Shown in pieces: positions 5,694 to 9,515 of a DNA stretch of 9,515 nt (the first letter of the stretch is position 1; every line of letters starts with the position of its first letter). Location of the stretch: positions 151 to 9,665 of the forward strand of contig DDPY01000045.1 in NCBI GenBank assembly GCA_002342415.1. The letters are read 5' to 3'. The notes under the pieces are model-generated. The model was given only the letters and a program-made list of their open reading frames with translations. It made no database searches and was not told the DNA's origin. The DNA comes from Prevotella sp. UBA2456. Its GTDB lineage: Bacteria; Bacteroidota; Bacteroidia; Bacteroidales; Bacteroidaceae. Position numbers and translations under genes: made by a program.

Positions 5694-7091
5694 ATGAAAA
5701 CAATTTGCTTATATTTCGAAATACATCAGATTATCCATCTGAAGCGCTACCGTTTCTTCGATATCGGTACCGACCATTACTATTATGATGACTACGAGAA
5801 CGAACGTAGCATCACCGACATCGCCAACCGTTCCTACATGCCCGCCCTGAATACCATCGGCGACATGATACGCGAAAACGGCGACTACTTCAAGGTAGCC
5901 TTCTCGCTCTCAGGAACAGGCATCGAGCAGCTTGAGATGCACGCTCCTCAGGTGCTTGAGAAACTGCAGGAACTCAACAAGACCGGTTGTGTCGAGTTCT
6001 TGGCCGAACCCTATTCTCACGGACTGTCGTCGCTGGCCAACGAGGAGACCTTTGCCCTCGATGTCAAGAAGCAGTGCGCCAAGATCGAGGAGTATTTCGG
6101 CAAGAAGCCTACCGTAGCCCGCAACTCGTCGCTCATCTACTCCGACGACATCGGAGGCCAGATTGCCGCTATGGGCTTTAAGGGAATGCTCACCGAGGGT
6201 GCCAAGCACGTACTCGGATGGAAGTCGCCCCACTATGTCTACAACTGTAACATCGCTCCCAACCTCAAGCTCCTGTTGCGCGATGTAGAGCTTTCCGACG
6301 ATATCTCGCTGCGCTTCAACAACAGCGACTGGGATGGCTATCCTCTGTTTGCCGACACTTATATCGACCGTATTGCCCGTCTGCCCGAGGAAGAGCAGAT
6401 TATCAATATCTTCATGGAACTGTCGGCCCTGGGTATTGCACAGCCCCTGTCCAGCAACATCCTCGACTTCCTGAAGGCACTGCCCGCTTGTGCCAAGGAG
6501 AAAGGCATCACCTTCTCTACGCCTACCGAAATCTGCATGAAGGTGAAGAGCGTCGGCAATCTCGACGTCCCCGATACCCTCTCGTGGGTAGACGAGGAGC
6601 GCGATGTCTCCTGCTGGCTGGGTAATGCCATGCAGCGCGAGGCCTTCAACAAGCTCTATAGCGTGGCCGACCGTCTGCGTATCGCCGACGATCCCCGCAT
6701 CAATCAGGACTGGGACTATCTGCAGGCCTCCAACAACTTCCGCTTCATGACCACCAAGGCCTCGAACGTGGGTCTTGACCGAGGCATCTACAGCGGCCCC
6801 TTCGATGCGTTCACCAACTATATGAACATTCTGGGCGACTTCATCAATCGTGTCAACCAGCTCTATCCGCTCGACATCGACAACGATGAGCTCAACGCCC
6901 TGCTCACCACCATCCGCAATCAGGGTGACGAGATTCAGGCTCAGGAGGCAGAGATTTCCCGCCTGAAGGCACGCTTGGAGAAGTATGAGCCCGCTGCCGA
7001 CGAGAAGAAGGCCGAGGCCAAGAAGCCCGCAGCCAAGAAGGCTCCTGCCAAGAAGCCCGCAGCCAAAAAGCCCGCCAAGAAGGCAGAATAA
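5694..7091 (+). CDS. GH57 alpha-amylase-like protein, predicted catalytically inactive, with Lys-rich tail
   Basis: Residues 1 to about 390 follow the GH57 alpha-amylase pattern: YFEIHQIIHLKRYRFFDIG (7-25), SLSGTGIEQLE (71-81), GCVEFLAEPYSHGLSSL (98-114), VARNSSLIYSDDIG (141-154), LTEGAKHVLGWKSPHY (166-181) and SWVDEERDVSCWLGN (297-311). GH57 enzymes cleave or transfer alpha-1,4-glucan using a Glu nucleophile in the third conserved region and an Asp acid/base in the fourth. Relatives that I recall as active read RNTELIY and FMDYETFG; here the text is RNSSLIY (S146) and FMELSALG (E242), and HQP is HQI. Both catalytic residues are thus missing in an otherwise well-preserved fold. A coiled coil (about 395-431) and a K/A/P tail (432-465) end the protein. 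It is the last gene of the glucan operon. A binding, scaffold or regulatory role is inferred. Confidence 0.88.
   Translation: MKTICLYFEIHQIIHLKRYRFFDIGTDHYYYDDYENERSITDIANRSYMPALNTIGDMIRENGDYFKVAFSLSGTGIEQLEMHAPQVLEKLQELNKTGCVEFLAEPYSHGLSSLANEETFALDVKKQCAKIEEYFGKKPTVARNSSLIYSDDIGGQIAAMGFKGMLTEGAKHVLGWKSPHYVYNCNIAPNLKLLLRDVELSDDISLRFNNSDWDGYPLFADTYIDRIARLPEEEQIINIFMELSALGIAQPLSSNILDFLKALPACAKEKGITFSTPTEICMKVKSVGNLDVPDTLSWVDEERDVSCWLGNAMQREAFNKLYSVADRLRIADDPRINQDWDYLQASNNFRFMTTKASNVGLDRGIYSGPFDAFTNYMNILGDFINRVNQLYPLDIDNDELNALLTTIRNQGDEIQAQEAEISRLKARLEKYEPAADEKKAEAKKPAAKKAPAKKPAAKKPAKKAE
7017..7066 (+). repeat. Direct 20-bp repeats encoding the Lys/Ala/Pro tail
   Basis: GCCAAGAAGCCCGCAGCCAA occurs at 7017-7036 and again at 7047-7066, exactly 30 bases (10 codons) apart, within a stretch of related units reaching about 7087. 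It encodes KKPAAKK-type repeats at the end of the GH57-like protein. The in-frame period means gain or loss of a unit changes tail length without breaking the gene. Confidence 0.9.
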
Positions 7092-7103
7092 CAGGATAAA
7101 CGC

Positions 7104-7140
7104 AACAGCAGCTATAACATTTGAAGTTATAGCTGCTGTT
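7104..7140 (+). terminator. Perfect 15-bp hairpin, likely terminator of the glucan operon
   Basis: AACAGCAGCTATAAC (7104-7118) and GTTATAGCTGCTGTT (7126-7140) are perfect inverted repeats around the loop ATTTGAA. The hairpin begins 12 bases after the GH57 stop. The following ATTATAATATATA is A/T-rich but lacks a clean T-run. Being symmetrical and lying between convergent genes, it may also stop or stabilise transcripts of the minus-strand protease gene, which ends at 7204; no better terminator for that gene is visible between 7141 and 7203. Confidence 0.7.
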
Positions 7141-7203
7141 ATTATAATATATAGGTATTACCGTCTGTAGTTTATCTAATGCTTACGGCATATCTTGTGT
7201 GGG

Positions 7204-9345
7204 TTAGCGAAGAATCTTCTTGCCGTTGCGTATGATGATGCCTTTATAGCTGCTGTCCACCTGCTGACCTCGTAGGTTGTATGCAGGAGCGGCTGATGGA
7301 GCGGCGGCGGCAGCATCAATGTTGCGAATGGCGGTAACGCCGTTTCTTACCTCAATGAGACATATTCTGTGGATGCTATTCATACTGGGGTCTAGGACGC
7401 TTATCAGATAAGAGCCCTCGGACAAACCATCGGAACAACTTATCTTGGCGGCAAACGTCTCGCCTGCTGACGCATAATAGTTGGTACTTAAATCCATACG
7501 ACTATATTTTTCAGAAGCGAGATTACCCATCTCGTCAAACGGCTCCGCTATGCAATACAACACATTATGCATCTCGCCCTCGACGACCTTGAGGTTTGCT
7601 GTGAATTTTATCTCCTCGCCAACAGCATATACATCCTTGTTGTCAGAGGACACTGTGACCAGTTTATAAGGCATTACGTTTGACATTGTGGCAATTCCGT
7701 TGGCTATGGTCACCTTGATGCAGTTATTCTCATATCCGATGCATGGGGTCCACTCGCCGTCAGCAGACAGGCGGAAGCTGGGATAGCAGGTGTATTCGCC
7801 GTCTGGCAATGCGCCTAACTTGAGGGTCAATTTTTCCTTCACCATGTCCGCACCTAATGGCATGTTGTCTGTGAACAGGGGCTTGGTGTCCTTCGTTGAC
7901 TGGCTCTCGATGGTAACACCTATCTCTGCACTGATATTGGGATGGCTCACATTTGCCACATTTATAGTCATATCAGTTATCATATATTCGCCCTGCTCAT
8001 ACTGCACTTTCTTGCCTGTGGAATTGAAATTCAAGACCATGACATTCGGTGCCTGTGCAGGAGCATTGGGATAGATGCCGCGTGCAAACACCTGTGATGC
8101 TTTGTATCCTGAATTATATTCAACACCACCTGAGCCCTGCATTTCTGGATCAAGAACGTTGATGCGGTAATAGCCGTTAGATATTTCGCTCCATCCCCAG
8201 TTGATATGGAAGAAGTCCTCACTGTCATATCCGTCAATGACGAAGGCGTGACCAGAATTGTTTTCTTTGACGCCTGTGAAATAAACCGCTCTGGCAACGC
8301 TCAGCTCATCATAGAGCAACTTTAGCCATTCATTATATTTATAACACTTCTGATAACATGCTGATGCATTGGGAAAGCCGAGATACTTTGCGGCGGCGTT
8401 GATACCAGCTTCTAAAGATACTGACGATCCTTCAAAGTTGTATTTCATTTCCAATGCGGCTCCGCAGATATGCATCAGTGTTGCCACTGCCTCCTTCTGC
8501 TTAGCCGTGGGGCCCTCAAGAACATGGTATGTCAGTGAAGCATCATACATGCTATACTCGGGCAGTATATTGTCCCAGTCTATGGGCGTTCCTGCGGGTA
8601 TGGCATCATAGCTGAACTTCGAATATACGTAATTTTTTGCATACGAAGAATATATCTGATGTTTCGCAGACGGCTGACCAGGTATCTCTGCTGCCGTGGC
8701 TGCCATGCCCTCACCCTTCCAAGCATAGAGCACCTGCGCCATGGCTGTGGCGGCACAGCCAGTCAAACTGCGGCCTGGATTAGCTACAGGATTGCCTTTC
8801 TTGTCATAGAGCACACACTGATTGGTGCATGCATCATCATAATACGAGGTAGATATAGGGCATTTGTCAAAATAGGGCTCATCCTGGTCCCACTTACAGT
8901 CGAGCTGCTGCGGTATTGGGGTGCCTACATTCTCTATGGTGCCGCTGGTGGTGCTGAGAGTGTTATTCTGCACATATTCTATCTGCTCAACATAGTGCTG
9001 CAGCCACGAGCGCATGTTCTGAGGCATGTTGTCAAAGTCTATCCTGCCTGTGTCAGAATAACCCAGCACGGGAGCTGTCCTGTCATCGCCACTGACAATG
9101 ACAAAGCCATTGCCGTCAGAGGCATTAAACAGATACAGGCTGCCATTTATGTCCATAGACTCTGAGGCGGCATGTTTTGACTCCTGATCGGCAGCCCCCC
9201 TGCCTTTGGCTCTATTTGTGCCACTGGCAGCATTCCTGTTCATAAATGCCTCGGCAATCTTCTGTGCGGACTGTTTGCTGACAGGAGCACCAAAAGCCAG
9301 AGAGCACGCCAGCAACACGAGTAGTAATGTAGATGTTCTTTTCAT
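7204..9345 (-). CDS. Secreted C10-family cysteine protease (streptopain/interpain-like)
   Basis: The 713-residue protein begins with a signal peptide (1-20, KRTSTLLLVLLACSLAFGA). A propeptide of the Spi/C10 inhibitor type follows (about 22-125), with YLFNASDGNGFVIVSGDDR at 71-89 and APVLGYSDTG at 91-100. The catalytic domain (about 145-425) has the nucleophile in TGCAATAMAQVLYAW (C197) and the His in GHAFVIDGYDS (H366), followed by FHINWGW (379-385). The catalytic residues appear intact, so a self-activating papain-like endopeptidase is expected. Residues 427-670 look like two beta-sandwich modules, and the end reads YNLRGQQV...KGIIIRNGKKILR, a tail common on Prevotella exported proteins. Four extra Cys (150, 162, 173, 177) precede the nucleophile. 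LLAC at 11-14 resembles a lipobox, so lipoprotein processing is an alternative. ATG 9345 is supported by the signal peptide and the promoter just upstream. It converges on the glucan operon and shows no functional link with it. Confidence 0.92.
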   Translation of the reverse strand: MKRTSTLLLVLLACSLAFGAPVSKQSAQKIAEAFMNRNAASGTNRAKGRGAADQESKHAASESMDINGSLYLFNASDGNGFVIVSGDDRTAPVLGYSDTGRIDFDNMPQNMRSWLQHYVEQIEYVQNNTLSTTSGTIENVGTPIPQQLDCKWDQDEPYFDKCPISTSYYDDACTNQCVLYDKKGNPVANPGRSLTGCAATAMAQVLYAWKGEGMAATAAEIPGQPSAKHQIYSSYAKNYVYSKFSYDAIPAGTPIDWDNILPEYSMYDASLTYHVLEGPTAKQKEAVATLMHICGAALEMKYNFEGSSVSLEAGINAAAKYLGFPNASACYQKCYKYNEWLKLLYDELSVARAVYFTGVKENNSGHAFVIDGYDSEDFFHINWGWSEISNGYYRINVLDPEMQGSGGVEYNSGYKASQVFARGIYPNAPAQAPNVMVLNFNSTGKKVQYEQGEYMITDMTINVANVSHPNISAEIGVTIESQSTKDTKPLFTDNMPLGADMVKEKLTLKLGALPDGEYTCYPSFRLSADGEWTPCIGYENNCIKVTIANGIATMSNVMPYKLVTVSSDNKDVYAVGEEIKFTANLKVVEGEMHNVLYCIAEPFDEMGNLASEKYSRMDLSTNYYASAGETFAAKISCSDGLSEGSYLISVLDPSMNSIHRICLIEVRNGVTAIRNIDAAAAAPSAAPAYNLRGQQVDSSYKGIIIRNGKKILR

Positions 9346-9372
9346 TTAATCGCAAAATCATCAATGACATGG

Positions 9373-9380
9373 CAAAGGTA
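9373..9380 (-). promoter_or_regulatory. -7 box of the C10 protease promoter
   Basis: Read on the minus strand this is TACCTTTG, a full TAnnTTTG match, 27 bases before the protease ATG. The start would fall near 9369, giving a leader of about 24 bases without a Shine-Dalgarno. No TTG lies 19-21 bases further upstream; the region is only T-rich (GATTTTC), so the -33 box is poor and the promoter may be weak or activator-dependent. Confidence 0.6.
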
Positions 9381-9403
9381 CAACAAAAATCTGAGAAAAT
9401 CAC

Positions 9404-9515
9404 CGCTTTTGGCAGAATATTTTTTCGGGAGCACTGGGGACTGGTACTGGTCTCACTTTAGATAATGTAAATAAATTTGTTATTTTCTTGTTGGGAGCTC
9501 GCTCGCTCCTTTTGT
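9404..9515. other. Intergenic right edge with CTGG repeats and a GC hairpin
   Basis: No gene is seen here. CTGG occurs three times at 6-7 base steps (about 9434-9450). TAAATTTG at 9472-9479 fits a plus-strand -7 box, though no TTG stands at the right distance. GGAGC (9494-9498), loop TCGCTC and GCTCC (9505-9509) form a 5-bp GC-rich hairpin followed by TTTT. It could be the leader of a plus-strand gene beyond the window or the terminator of a minus-strand gene; the sequence alone does not decide. Confidence 0.35.

Noticed and set aside
7017..7087. Lys-rich 3' end of the GH57 gene considered as a separate histone-like gene
   Set aside because: It is continuous and in frame with the GH57 protein, has no own start or promoter, and ends at the same stop codon.

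Overview
The window looks like chromosomal DNA of a Prevotella-type member of the Bacteroidota. The grounds are promoters of the Bacteroidota form (TTG, 19 bases, TAnnTTTG) ahead of several genes, few Shine-Dalgarno sites, a C10 (streptopain/interpain-like) protease ending in a short 'YNLRGQQV...KGIIIRNGKK' tail typical of Prevotella secreted proteins, and an alpha-glucan gene trio whose variants resemble those I recall from Bacteroides and Prevotella. Genus is inferred; no rRNA is present to confirm it.

Layout. Bases 1-155 are the 3' end of a type I glyceraldehyde-3-phosphate dehydrogenase gene, closed by a rho-independent terminator (178-207). Two tandem promoters then lead into miaA (tRNA dimethylallyltransferase), followed 18 bases later, in the same reading frame and behind a single TAA, by a DAGK/YegS-fold lipid-kinase-like gene that seems to start at TTG. 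A terminator (2268-2300) runs straight into a new promoter (2299-2328). This drives three closely spaced genes: a GH133-type glycogen debranching enzyme (2385-4367), a GT4/GT5-like alpha-glucan glycosyltransferase (4385-5656) and a GH57 alpha-amylase-like protein (5694-7091). A perfect 15-bp hairpin (7104-7140) ends this operon. On the minus strand, converging on it, lies a secreted C10 cysteine protease (7204-9345) with its own promoter. The last 110 bases are intergenic, with a small hairpin at the right edge.

How the genes fit together. The trio should handle intracellular storage glucan: the glycosyltransferase extends chains, the debranching enzyme trims branches, and the GH57 protein is the puzzle. 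It keeps the whole family fold signature but has Ser where the catalytic Glu should be (S146) and Glu-Leu-Ser where the catalytic Asp-Tyr-Glu should be (E242). It also carries a coiled coil and a histone-H1-like Lys/Ala/Pro tail. I read it as a predicted pseudoenzyme, perhaps a glucan-binding scaffold or regulator. The debranching enzyme and the lipid-kinase-like protein also depart from their family active-site motifs. No CRISPR array, tRNA, rRNA, insertion sequence or phage gene was seen.
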